64,000 nt of DNA from Candidatus Woesearchaeota archaeon (lineage in GTDB: Archaea > Nanoarchaeota > Nanoarchaeia > Woesearchaeales > JAGVZT01), in the NCBI GenBank assembly GCA_017608295.1, contig JAFCGF010000001.1, forward strand, positions 186,001-250,000. Reading direction: 5' to 3'. The translations under genes and the position numbers were made by a program. Under the pieces are notes generated by a model. The model saw only the letters and a program-made list of their open reading frames with translations, was not told the origin of the DNA and made no database searches. Every line of letters begins with the position of its first letter. Positions within the stretch are counted from its first letter, which is position 1. Of the stretch, positions 1 to 7,599 are shown piece after piece.

Positions 1-51
1 GGATTCTGCTGCACACCTATATTTGTCCTGGTCGTGTTCAGTCTCAAGCAT
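1..51 (-). CDS. Start of a further membrane-hairpin family gene (cut by window edge)
   Basis: An ATG at 51 shares its A with the TGA of the upstream gene (TGATG) and opens a frame through the left edge, 17 codons. The first residues, MLETEHDQDKY, resemble the starts of the neighbours (MLETIHSREF, MLENELREKY) and of the distant member at 18909 (MLDEQTEQDY). I infer the first codons of a fifth tandem copy. Only the N-terminus is visible; function unknown. Confidence 0.6.
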   Translation of the reverse strand, partial: MLETEHDQDKYRCAAES

Positions 52-752
52 CAGATGTCCTCCTTCAACTCAGCTAGGTATGTCATAAGCTCGTGTTCTG
101 CCATGTCGACTGCACCGAATTCGAGCTGTTCATAGAGAGTCTGGTCGACGAGGGTTTTATCTTCTTCATCCAGTGCGATGTAGGTCTTCTCAAAGCGCTC
201 TCTTTGCTCTTCGAAGTAATCATAGAGGAAGCATTTACCAATGTCCTGGTCGAAAATCTGAGCCAGCTCATATGCTGGTGCGTAGATCTCATCCAAATTT
301 CTTCTGAAACTCCAATTCTCAGCCATCCCCTTCGAACTTGCTAATGTGAATACTGTGCTTCCTAATGCCAGCCCAGCACAAATCAATGCCACTCCTGCGC
401 CCACTACAGGGTTTATGGCGGTAAGTCCAGCCACTACACCTATGGTGCCAGATCCAGCGGTGAATCCCTTAAAACTTCCTCCAATTGACATCACAAGGGC
501 GGCATAATGCATCTTATCTATCTGTTCTTCATCAAGGTCTGTGGCGACGGTGCACATCGAGTCTATGCACCTGTCGATGTCTTTCTGGGCTTCATCCCTA
601 TCCTCATATGATGATTTCTTCTTGATTAGATTGGCTATGCTGTAATCGAGCTCATGCTCGAAGGTGTACCACCCATGAATCTGACCCTTGATTCTGCTAT
701 CTTCTTCTGCCTTCTGCTGATAGAACTCTCTGGAATGTATCGTTTCAAGCAT
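51..752 (-). CDS. Tandem membrane-hairpin family protein, copy 1
   Basis: I do not recognise this family. The protein (233 aa) has a charged helical N-terminal half, a central Gly/Ala-rich hydrophobic stretch (about residues 95-145) that could form one or two membrane helices, and a conserved C-terminal block with RFEKTYIALDEED and LYEQLEFGAVDMAEHEL. The same order occurs in the three genes upstream and at 18909. I chose ATG 752; the in-frame GTG at 761 lies within the SD sequence GGTGAG. The start overlaps the end of the preceding gene by 8 nt, so translation is probably coupled. Nothing shows an enzymatic site; a membrane-anchored structural or immunity-like role is only a guess. Confidence 0.85.
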   Translation of the reverse strand: MLETIHSREFYQQKAEEDSRIKGQIHGWYTFEHELDYSIANLIKKKSSYEDRDEAQKDIDRCIDSMCTVATDLDEEQIDKMHYAALVMSIGGSFKGFTAGSGTIGVVAGLTAINPVVGAGVALICAGLALGSTVFTLASSKGMAENWSFRRNLDEIYAPAYELAQIFDQDIGKCFLYDYFEEQRERFEKTYIALDEEDKTLVDQTLYEQLEFGAVDMAEHELMTYLAELKEDI

Positions 753-1431
753 CTGGCTCACCTACTTTGAGTGCGGTAAGATAATCTATGAGCTCATGCT
801 CCGCCATGTCTACTGCGCCGAACTCGAGTTGTTCATAAAGATTCTTGTCCACGAAGTCTTTCTCTTCCTCATCCAGTGCGATGTAAGTCTGCTCGAAGCG
901 TTCTCTTCCAGTGTGGAAGTGGTCGAGGATGAACGCCCTGCCGATTGATTCATCAACAGTAATGGCAGCATCGTACACCTCTTTGAATGTCCTGCGAGTA
1001 TCCTCTTTCCAGTGCGCACCCACGAGCGTCCCTGCACCTCCAGCAAAGGCCTTATATCCACCCAGGCACATGGCGACAAAGCCGATTCCCCCCAGGATAG
1101 GAACAGCCATGAGGAGCCCCCCTGCGAGATACCACCCCATCCCCTTCAGGCTGTGCTTCATGAGTGAGTCAGTGTTGGCGAGGATAGCTGCCTTCGAATG
1201 CTCGTAGCTCTGGTCGAAGTGCTCTGAATGGAGTTCATAGGTGAGTGCGACATGTGATTTGAATTCCTTGAGTATCTCGACCGTTTGCTCTTTATCTTCT
1301 GAGGCAACCAAGCGCTCTAGGATGTCGTCGAGAGTGGACTCTAAGGTTTCCTCTCCCACAAGGACGGATTCGAACCATTCATGCTCCTCTGCCTGTGCGA
1401 GATATTTCTCCCGTAATTCATTCTCCAGCAT
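745..1431 (-). CDS. Tandem membrane-hairpin family protein, copy 2
   Basis: This 228-aa paralogue is closest to copy 1: the blocks RFEQTYIALDEEEK and LYEQLEFGAVDMAEHEL are nearly identical, pointing to recent duplication or strong constraint. A hydrophobic hairpin (MGWYLAGGLLMAVPILGG and the following glycine-rich segment) occupies the middle; acidic helices precede it. ATG 1431 follows GAGGTCGACG and aligns with the MLE starts of the paralogues; an in-frame ATG at 1443 gives a 232-aa alternative. It overlaps the gene upstream by 14 nt (26 nt if the longer start is used). Function unknown. Confidence 0.85.
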   Translation of the reverse strand: MLENELREKYLAQAEEHEWFESVLVGEETLESTLDDILERLVASEDKEQTVEILKEFKSHVALTYELHSEHFDQSYEHSKAAILANTDSLMKHSLKGMGWYLAGGLLMAVPILGGIGFVAMCLGGYKAFAGGAGTLVGAHWKEDTRRTFKEVYDAAITVDESIGRAFILDHFHTGRERFEQTYIALDEEEKDFVDKNLYEQLEFGAVDMAEHELIDYLTALKVGEPDA

Positions 1432-2203
1432 CGTCGACCTCATCTGTTAGAATTCCGCTGAGATAATTGTCAAGCTCATGCTCTGCCATGTCAAGTGCGC
1501 CGTGCTCCAGCAGATTGTACAGTTTCGTCTCGATGGCTTCTTGCTCCTCGGGTTCGAGATTCTGATATGTTTTTCCAAAGCGCTCTAGATTGTTTTCAAA
1601 ATGCTCATAGATGAAGCATTTTCCTATTGCCTGGTCAGTGTCACGCGCTACATTGTAGAGTGAGTTGAAAATAGTGTCTTTATTCTCCCAGAGCATTTTT
1701 CCTCGCTTTGCCTTGTCGATGTAGGCACTGTACCCCAGGAACCCCGCTGCCCAGACGGCTACCTCAATCAGGAAGAGCGGTCCAGCCCAGATAAGAGCAA
1801 TCCCTCCGACCTCAGCCCCAAGATATGCTTTTGATGCGAGGTTATTGAACTTTGAATTGACCATATTCTTGGCTTTTTCTTCGTCTCCAAGTATTACGTA
1901 CTCTGGGCACGTCAGCCTGAGAACGGTCATATACTCCTGGAAATCCCTGAGGAAATCCTTCTTTCCCTTTGCAAAGGTGCCGGACCTATCTTCAAGTTCA
2001 ACAAGCAGCTCATCGAGCCTGCCCTCAAATGTGGCGCTCCCCTCAATGAGATCTTTGGCGAAGGGAAACTCCTGTGCGAGTGCGGTGTAGTGCCCTTTCT
2101 CATATCCTACGTCCTCATGATCTTCATACTTTTCTAAATATTCAAGATATATCTTGAGAGCTTCTTCATCCCCATTTAGCAGTTCCTTAAAATCATCAGC
2201 CAT
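1418..2203 (-). CDS. Tandem membrane-hairpin family protein, copy 3
   Basis: A 261-aa paralogue with a longer acidic N-terminal part rich in Glu and Asp, a hydrophobic middle (VGGIALIWAGPLFLIEVAVW and the residues after it), and the family C-terminus RFGKTYQNLEPEE and LYNLLEHGALDMAEHEL. ATG 2203 has GGTGATG upstream, inside the 3' end of the preceding gene, with an 8-nt overlap. The N-terminal halves of the copies differ far more than the C-termini, as expected if the C-terminal block is the shared functional module. Function unknown. Confidence 0.85.
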   Translation of the reverse strand: MADDFKELLNGDEEALKIYLEYLEKYEDHEDVGYEKGHYTALAQEFPFAKDLIEGSATFEGRLDELLVELEDRSGTFAKGKKDFLRDFQEYMTVLRLTCPEYVILGDEEKAKNMVNSKFNNLASKAYLGAEVGGIALIWAGPLFLIEVAVWAAGFLGYSAYIDKAKRGKMLWENKDTIFNSLYNVARDTDQAIGKCFIYEHFENNLERFGKTYQNLEPEEQEAIETKLYNLLEHGALDMAEHELDNYLSGILTDEVDDAGE

Positions 2204-2891
2204 CTTGCATCACCAAGTCATTGAGATAATTGGACAGTGTCGCTTCGTCAGTATGGAGCAGCCCTGACTCGAGCCGCCTGTAGAACTCGCTGTCCACAGC
2301 AGCTCTTTCATCTTGCTCAAGCTTCAGGTATGTTACCTCAAAGCGCTCCTGATTGTGCTCATAATCATCCAATATGAACGCGCGAGAAATATTGTAATCA
2401 AGAGCCTTTCCCATAATTAGGTGTGGGGCGAGTGCGACCAGGCGCTCCCTGGTCTTCTTGTCCACTTTGTTCTTCTCATGCCTGTTTGCTGCATGTACCG
2501 AACCCCCAAAGCCTACCGCGCTGCCTCCAAGGAGGACTCCTAAGGCAACTGCTAATGGAGCTGTAGGTGGGAATAATAGGCCTAGGGCGATTGCACCTCC
2601 GGCGACAGCTGTAGAGCCCCCAAATAACACACTAACCCATTCAAGGCCTTGCCTCGTCACCCCATAATGAGGGATATTCTCAAGGTCAACAGTCGCCTCG
2701 CTTAGCTCTACTATAGTCTGGAGATTGGCTGTTATCTCTCTAGTGGGCTTCTCTAGGGAAAGCATAACCTCAGCTACCTTATTAGCAAATGCCACTTCTC
2801 CTGCGATAACCTGCTCTAGGAGTGGATACTCTGCCCTCTTTGAGAGGTAGAACTCACGCAACTCCATATAATCAAGGCTTTCATCCCCCAT
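2196..2891 (-). CDS. Tandem membrane-hairpin family protein, copy 4 (first of operon)
   Basis: First gene of the overlapping array, 231 aa and the most divergent copy. Two hydrophobic segments rich in Gly, Ala and Pro lie at roughly residues 90-145. The C-terminus keeps AFILDDYEHNQERFEVTY and a final LSNYLNDL, but the MAEHEL motif has become TDEATL. An AGGGG sequence lies just before ATG 2891 and a TATA box about 35 bp upstream. The four genes overlap head to tail and probably form one transcript that continues past the left edge. Function unknown. Confidence 0.85.
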   Translation of the reverse strand: MGDESLDYMELREFYLSKRAEYPLLEQVIAGEVAFANKVAEVMLSLEKPTREITANLQTIVELSEATVDLENIPHYGVTRQGLEWVSVLFGGSTAVAGGAIALGLLFPPTAPLAVALGVLLGGSAVGFGGSVHAANRHEKNKVDKKTRERLVALAPHLIMGKALDYNISRAFILDDYEHNQERFEVTYLKLEQDERAAVDSEFYRRLESGLLHTDEATLSNYLNDLVMQDG

Positions 2892-2922
2892 AGGTTCCCC
2901 TTAAGCTGTGGGAGAGGGGGGC

Positions 2923-2933
2923 GATTTAAAAGC
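2923..2933 (-). promoter_or_regulatory. TATA box of the membrane-hairpin gene array
   Basis: On the minus strand CTTTTAAATCG is centred about 37 bp before ATG 2891. Initiation about 25 bp downstream would leave a short leader holding the AGGGG ribosome site. No other promoter is apparent inside the array. Confidence 0.55.
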
Positions 2934-2964
2934 CTTATCACTCTGAAGAAGTCAATTCATTCCA

Positions 2965-3819
2965 TTAGAAAAGAATCGGCGTGACATAGACCTCGAGGAG
3001 GGCTGCAAGAAGGAGTATTGCCACGGAGAGGATAGTCAATTCAGAGGAGTCAAAGACAATCTTCTCGAAGGTCTTACTGCCAAAATCATGGTTTATTGCA
3101 GCCACTGATATGATGCCCCCTGCGAGAGCGCCGACAAAGTAGGCCAATATCTCAGGAATGCCATGGAGGGAGTAACGCAATAGCCCCAGGGAGATGACTT
3201 GCATATAGTGGTGTGGCCCTAACGCGCCGACTTTTACTAATAGGGCATCAAGGTTGCTTCTTATGAAATTACCAATTGCAGCCCCTATGACTGAAGCGTT
3301 CCAGGTGAGGATGAATATAGCTCCGGCACCGTAGAGGAAAGAGAAGAGGATGCAGAAGATGAGGACGCGAACATTGTTGAGGAATATCCTGTTGAATGCC
3401 GAGATAGAACCACTGGCATGCGCACTGAGCACATTCGCGTTGATTTCCCGTATGGTCTGGGTTTGGGTGCTGAAGAGTAAATCTATCGTGCCGGTTGGCA
3501 ACACCACATACCAGAATGAATAGCTTATCACAAAGCCGATAAAGAGATACATGAAAAATTTCAGGGCCTTCGCATGCTCCTTGAGGATGGCGCTTTCTGT
3601 GGCATACACGAGGTCTTTTTTCTCCTCCATCTTGATAGTGGAGACCATTAGTGGCACCGCCGCTATGACTGTGAGGAAGACCATCACCAGGCTGGAATGT
3701 TCCTTGAAGACCCACAGGCTCAGCAGGACGGCTATTGATGAATACAAAAATCCGAGGACAAGAAGGTCAAGGGGCTCACGTTCTGCCTTCAAGGGATTGA
3801 TGAGCGATTCAAGGACCAT
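2965..3819 (-). CDS. SpoIIM-like (DUF95) multi-pass membrane protein
   Basis: A 284-aa integral membrane protein with about six hydrophobic segments. The section FLNNVRVLIFCILFSFLYG, followed by alternating Gly/Ala, a helix with LHGIPEILAYFVGALAGG, and a last membrane segment is typical of the stage II sporulation protein M family, widespread in non-sporulating archaea. The long loop after the third segment (about 115-150) would lie outside the membrane. The family role outside Bacillus is unknown; envelope remodelling or transport are guesses. It has its own TATA box with the start almost at the expected transcription start. Confidence 0.8.
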   Translation of the reverse strand: MVLESLINPLKAEREPLDLLVLGFLYSSIAVLLSLWVFKEHSSLVMVFLTVIAAVPLMVSTIKMEEKKDLVYATESAILKEHAKALKFFMYLFIGFVISYSFWYVVLPTGTIDLLFSTQTQTIREINANVLSAHASGSISAFNRIFLNNVRVLIFCILFSFLYGAGAIFILTWNASVIGAAIGNFIRSNLDALLVKVGALGPHHYMQVISLGLLRYSLHGIPEILAYFVGALAGGIISVAAINHDFGSKTFEKIVFDSSELTILSVAILLLAALLEVYVTPILF

Positions 3820-3841
3820 GGACTAGTCCTCAGTTTAGACC

Positions 3842-3852
3842 TATTTAAAGGT
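3842..3852 (-). promoter_or_regulatory. TATA box of the SpoIIM-like gene
   Basis: CCTTTAAATAG on the minus strand, centred 28 bp from ATG 3819, which predicts a leaderless transcript. Confidence 0.6.
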
Positions 3853-3884
3853 TTCTCAAAATGTTTTGACAAAAAATACTCGAT

Positions 3885-4160
3885 TTAGGAGAGGTATTTT
3901 TCTTCTGCAGCCTCAACAAGCCCTTCGATGTCGGCGAGAACTTTGCATTCTTCTTCTTGGTTTAGAGGATTTTTAATGTCGTCGAGCCTCTTGAATTCTG
4001 CTATAATCGTATTAAGGTCCCTTGGAAGGCCAATGAATTGTGACCTAGCAGTAAACGGGTCGTAATCAACCGCACCCATTACATTCCGTCTTATGTATGC
4101 TGCGCCAGCTTCCTTGAATCGCTTGTTGAGCTCGAGATATTTTTCTGTATATTCATCCAT
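3885..4160 (-). CDS. Small hypothetical helical protein
   Basis: 91 aa beginning MDEYTEKYLELNKRFKEAG, charged and predicted helical, without membrane segments or cysteines. ATG 4160 is preferred because GGTGAT lies just upstream; the in-frame GTG at 4169 is part of that SD. It is monocistronic under a good TATA box. I do not recognise a family. Confidence 0.65.
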   Translation of the reverse strand: MDEYTEKYLELNKRFKEAGAAYIRRNVMGAVDYDPFTARSQFIGLPRDLNTIIAEFKRLDDIKNPLNQEEECKVLADIEGLVEAAEEKYLS

Positions 4161-4189
4161 GATTATCACCTATTCTATCTGTTGATTAT

Positions 4190-4203
4190 GTTATTTATAA
4201 ATG
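4190..4203. promoter_or_regulatory. Near-symmetric TATA box, possibly bidirectional
   Basis: TTATTTATAAATG reads as a TATA element on both strands. On the minus strand it is about 30-35 bp before the 91-aa gene; on the plus strand it is about 30 bp before a short ORF at 4226. Confidence 0.5.
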
Positions 4204-4225
4204 TTTCTGTATTTACCACTACTAA

Positions 4226-4315
4226 ATGACAACTAATTCAATGGTAAAACCAGTGTTTTTCGTATTTTTTCCCTATATCTTAGCCAGTTACCGAATTTTG
4301 GCTCACAGGTTCTAA
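4226..4315 (+). CDS. Possible 29-residue hydrophobic micro-ORF
   Basis: ATG 4226 lies where the plus-strand TATA at 4190 would start a leaderless RNA. The frame encodes 29 aa with one hydrophobic stretch rich in Phe, Val and Tyr and stops at 4315. No SD, no recognised family; it may be chance. It lies in the 200-bp gap between two divergent genes, in which I see nothing else except a TATA-like TCTAAATACT at 4311-4320 for the next gene. Confidence 0.2.
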   Translation: MTTNSMVKPVFFVFFPYILASYRILAHRF

Positions 4316-4360
4316 ATACTAGATTCTGCCCCTTATTCCTAGAGATAAGAAGGAAAAAAG

Positions 4361-4894
4361 ATGGACAGAAATGATAAAATAAAAACTGCAGTCTGGGCAG
4401 GGATCGGAATCGCTGGCGCTGCTTTGTTCTTTGGTAGGGGCGCGATAAGCGAATGGTACAACGGGGAAATCATCGTCACACACGACGGAGAGTATTGCAT
4501 TGTTGAGCGGGATTATAGTGAAGGCTTTGGCTATGACCCTTCAGATGGAGACCCAGCATACGTGCGGTATATCCTGAGGGACAAGTCAAGCCCTGAGGAT
4601 AGGCTCCTTGACGTGTCGTATGAGCAGCGAGGATTCAACCACGAGCTTGAAGTTCTGTTCGAGGAAGATGGCTATCTACTCAAGGACGGCTGGCAGGTAG
4701 GCACTGAGATGGGCGTGTACCATAGTGATAACTTCGACAGCTATCAGAAGATGGAGCTGTCTGTAGAAGGCAGTTGGGAGATTATGGAGACCAAGCCCTG
4801 GGACGACCTCTCAAGCGGTGTCCAATCCCAGGGAGAGAAGATGTTCGAGAAGTACAACAAAGCCCTTGACCCGGGAAAGCGCTGCGGCTACTGA
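4361..4894 (+). CDS. Membrane-anchored hypothetical protein
   Basis: 177 aa. Residues 8-25 (TAVWAGIGIAGAALFFGRG) form a single N-terminal membrane helix after a basic start; the remainder is soluble, acidic and rich in aromatic residues, with short beta-strand-like stretches (EIIVTHDGEYCIVERDY). A bitopic anchor or uncleaved signal is likely. GAAGGA precedes the ATG. It converges on the YjbQ gene with a 5-bp gap. No family recognised. Confidence 0.7.
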   Translation: MDRNDKIKTAVWAGIGIAGAALFFGRGAISEWYNGEIIVTHDGEYCIVERDYSEGFGYDPSDGDPAYVRYILRDKSSPEDRLLDVSYEQRGFNHELEVLFEEDGYLLKDGWQVGTEMGVYHSDNFDSYQKMELSVEGSWEIMETKPWDDLSSGVQSQGEKMFEKYNKALDPGKRCGY

Positions 4895-4899
4895 TTGAG

Positions 4900-5298
4900 C
4901 TATTGATGAATCGAGACAATAACACGCCTTGACTTTGGGCCGTCGAAATCGCAGAGGAAGAGATTCTGCCATGTGCCTAGCGCCATATTCCCTTCAATGA
5001 TGGGAATGCTCTCGCTCGGGCCGACAATCGCTGCCTTGATGTGTGCTGCAGCATTGTTGTCAATCCTGTCATGCCTGTATTGCCCGTGCTCAGGAACCAT
5101 TTTGTCAAGCGCATCTATAATGTCAAGAGGAAGCTGAGGGTCTGCGTTCTCGTTTATGGTCACTGCTGCTGTTGCGTGAGGTACGTATACAGTCACAACT
5201 CCCATCTTGACACCAGATGCCCGCACTATAGCTTGCACTTCTTCTGTGATGTCCAATAGTTCGTTGTGGCTTTTGCTGCTGACTGTGAAGGATTCCAT
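4900..5298 (-). CDS. yjbQ: YjbQ/UPF0047 family protein
   Basis: 132 aa, full length for this compact family. Diagnostic blocks are PHATAAVTINENADP, NNAAAHIKAAIVG and GTWQNLFLCDFDGPKSR, with the conserved histidines and glutamate of the central cavity. Family members from bacteria were reported to have weak thiamine-phosphate synthase activity, but the physiological role is unsettled. Its TATA candidate is TTTTTTATC at 5319-5328 on the minus strand. Family assignment is firm; function is not. Confidence 0.88.
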   Translation of the reverse strand: MESFTVSSKSHNELLDITEEVQAIVRASGVKMGVVTVYVPHATAAVTINENADPQLPLDIIDALDKMVPEHGQYRHDRIDNNAAAHIKAAIVGPSESIPIIEGNMALGTWQNLFLCDFDGPKSRRVIVSIHQ

Positions 5299-5342
5299 AG
5301 TGGCTGAATCGTAGCTTGAGATAAAAAATCTATCTGAACACC

Positions 5343-5354
5343 AAAGGTTTAAGA
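5343..5354 (+). promoter_or_regulatory. TATA box of the MCM-like ATPase gene
   Basis: AAAGGTTTAAGA lies 27-30 bp before ATG 5378, predicting a leaderless mRNA. Confidence 0.5.
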
Positions 5355-5377
5355 AGGAGAAGTTTCCAATTTAAACC

Positions 5378-6583
5378 ATGGTCCGCAGCTTCCGCAATCT
5401 CATTCGCCAAGCTATTCCAATCAAGAAAGAAACCCTCCAGAACCTCGAGCGCATCAAGCCCATTGTGCCTGAAGCAGCCTTTCCTAAGATAGAGACACTT
5501 GTCCAGCAGCGCTTTGCGAAGTTCAGCGTCAAGACTGCAGAGAAGGAGATGCCCGCGGCTCTTGCATCTGACACATCCCTCAATAAGCATGTCGTACTCA
5601 CAACAAAAGACAAGAAGAAGCAGAAGCAGGTCGATGAGCTGAACAAGCAGTGCAAGGCATTTGCTGAGAAGCGCTACTACGCTGCCTTTGGCAAGATGGC
5701 AGGAGAGCTATTTCCAAAGAGCATCTCTCCTGAGCTGGTAGGAGTCGACATTCTCAAAGAAGCCTTGTCGCTCCAGCTCTTCGCAAAAGAGCCCATTCAT
5801 ATCCTGCTCATCGGTGACCCCGGCACGGGAAAGACAGTCCTTTTGCGTTCGCTATCAGACCTTCATCCCAAGTCCTCATTCGGCCTTGGAAGCGGAACGA
5901 GCAGCGCGGGACTTGCAGTGACGATGAAGGGCAATGAGGTTCGTCCTGGCTTACTGGCGCAGGCAGACGAGGGGCTGTGCTGCATTGACGAGCTGAACCT
6001 CATGGCGAAGGAAGACAGGGCCCCGCTATATAATGCGATGGAGAAGGGCTTCTTCACCTATGATAAGGGAGGCCACCACTATAAGTTCGATTCCCGCATC
6101 AGGCTCATCGCCACAGCGAATCCGGCGAAGACGCGTTTTCTCGGGGATAACCCGGAGGAGTTGAAAGAGCAGCTTCCATTCGACGCAGCCCTGATGTCGA
6201 GGTTCCATCTTGTGTTCCTCATCAGAAGGCCAAGCAAAGAGGAGTTCCTCAATATCACGAGGAAGATAGTGCGTTCCCAGAAAGCTGCTGTCAGGGTACT
6301 CAAGCCGGAGCTCGCGCAGGAGTATGTCGCGCGCGCCAATGCGATTGATGTTGAGCTTCCCGGCTCGTTTGAGGAAGATGTCGCGGGATTCATCGACACT
6401 CTCAAGGACCGCGAGAAGGAATTCGTCGCTGAAGTGACACCAAGGACTGTTGTGGGTCTTTTGAGGCTCGCAAAGGCGGCAGCGCGCCGTGAGATGCGCT
6501 CCAAAGTCACAAAAGATGACCTTGAACAGGCAAAGCGTATCCTCACCGCCAGCCTTGAGTTGCAGAAATCCGGCGCCGGTTGA
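5378..6583 (+). CDS. MCM-like AAA+ ATPase lacking the MCM N-terminal domain
   Basis: 401 aa. A helical N-terminal part (1-120) leads into an AAA+ core: Walker A GDPGTGKT (146-153), Walker B CCIDELN (201-207), sensor-1 ATANP (245-249), arginine finger LMSRF (272-276). The stretch SSAGLAVTMKG, then RPGLLAQADEGLCCIDE and a pre-sensor beta hairpin follow the order of MCM helicases, not simple MoxR proteins. Real archaeal MCM is roughly 650-700 aa with an OB-fold and zinc N-terminus, both missing. The C-terminal helical lid (about 310-395) is present. It could be a specialised helicase or remodeller; it is unlikely to be the sole replicative helicase. Confidence 0.8.
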   Translation: MVRSFRNLIRQAIPIKKETLQNLERIKPIVPEAAFPKIETLVQQRFAKFSVKTAEKEMPAALASDTSLNKHVVLTTKDKKKQKQVDELNKQCKAFAEKRYYAAFGKMAGELFPKSISPELVGVDILKEALSLQLFAKEPIHILLIGDPGTGKTVLLRSLSDLHPKSSFGLGSGTSSAGLAVTMKGNEVRPGLLAQADEGLCCIDELNLMAKEDRAPLYNAMEKGFFTYDKGGHHYKFDSRIRLIATANPAKTRFLGDNPEELKEQLPFDAALMSRFHLVFLIRRPSKEEFLNITRKIVRSQKAAVRVLKPELAQEYVARANAIDVELPGSFEEDVAGFIDTLKDREKEFVAEVTPRTVVGLLRLAKAAARREMRSKVTKDDLEQAKRILTASLELQKSGAG

Positions 6584-6588
6584 GCCAC

Positions 6589-7599
6589 ATGAAGCCAAAA
6601 CTCTCAGCCCTACTCACTACCCTCTTAGGAGTGGTCCTTTTCGCTGTAGTTCTTCATGTAGTGGGGTTGGAGAACATCATTGCCCCTTTCAGCACTTTCA
6701 ACCTGAAATTATTCGCCATTTTCATGGGGTTTGCCCTACTAAACAGGTTTCTTATGGTGTTCCGGTGGGACCTTATTATCTCCTCTCTCGGATACAGAGT
6801 GCCGATACTGAACCTGTTCTGGTATTTTTTTACGGGATTCACTTTCGGCTATGTCATTCCCTCCGCTCAAATGGGGGGCGAGCCAGTGAAGGCAATGCTG
6901 CTCAAGCGTCATGATGTGCCTATAAGTGATGCGCTGTCTTCAGTTGTCATTGAAGCGTCAGTCGCGTTTACCATAAAACTCCTGCTTGGCAGCCTTGTAT
7001 TTCTTCTGCTGGCAATAAGCTATCCCCTATCCAGAGGCTTTAAGATACTCCTCCTTGTATTAGCAGTCATCAACGGAACTCTCCTCATCACATTCTACTG
7101 GAGGGTATTTCATGGGCTGCCACTCTTCACCCCACTCTTCACTAAGCTTGGCTTCAGGAAGAGAAAGGGTTTAAGGACAATATTCAGCAAGGTGAAGGAG
7201 GTAGAGGAGCGTATCATTGAGTTCTTCACTGGCAGGCCGAAAGTCCTGTTTGAGGTGATTCTCGTGTCTGCCATAGGGCTCGGCGTCTTGGTGCTTGAGT
7301 TCTATTTTGCCCTGATGGTCATTGGTTATAATCCCAAACTGATTGAGGCATTCTTTGCCCTCGGGGCGCAGTCCCTAGTCTATCTTGCCCCAATGCCTGC
7401 ATCGGTGGGTGTGCAGGAAGCAGGCCAGGCAACAATGGGTCATGTCACAGGATTCACTTCCTCAGTGGGAGTAGCGCTCAGCTTGGTGATACGTGTGAGA
7501 GATTTAATCTGGTGTATCATCGGCTCGACGTTCCTCATAAGCCACGGTCCCCAGACTGCGAAGATGTTGGTGAAGGAATTTCTTGATGAAATTAAATAG
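6589..7599 (+). CDS. Flippase-like membrane protein (LPG synthase TM/UPF0104 family)
   Basis: About 336 aa with some eight membrane segments. It begins MKPKLSALLTTLLGVVLFAV; GGEPVKAMLLKRHDVPISDA and LAPMPASVGVQEAGQATMG are the two family signatures of the lysylphosphatidylglycerol synthase transmembrane domain (TIGR00374-like). No soluble synthase domain is attached, so lipid or glycan-lipid flipping is the usual inference. ATG 6589 starts 5 nt after the stop of the ATPase gene; a TTG at 6580 overlapping that stop is the alternative. Probably cotranscribed with it. It converges on mtnA with an 8-nt overlap. Confidence 0.82.
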   Translation: MKPKLSALLTTLLGVVLFAVVLHVVGLENIIAPFSTFNLKLFAIFMGFALLNRFLMVFRWDLIISSLGYRVPILNLFWYFFTGFTFGYVIPSAQMGGEPVKAMLLKRHDVPISDALSSVVIEASVAFTIKLLLGSLVFLLLAISYPLSRGFKILLLVLAVINGTLLITFYWRVFHGLPLFTPLFTKLGFRKRKGLRTIFSKVKEVEERIIEFFTGRPKVLFEVILVSAIGLGVLVLEFYFALMVIGYNPKLIEAFFALGAQSLVYLAPMPASVGVQEAGQATMGHVTGFTSSVGVALSLVIRVRDLIWCIIGSTFLISHGPQTAKMLVKEFLDEIK

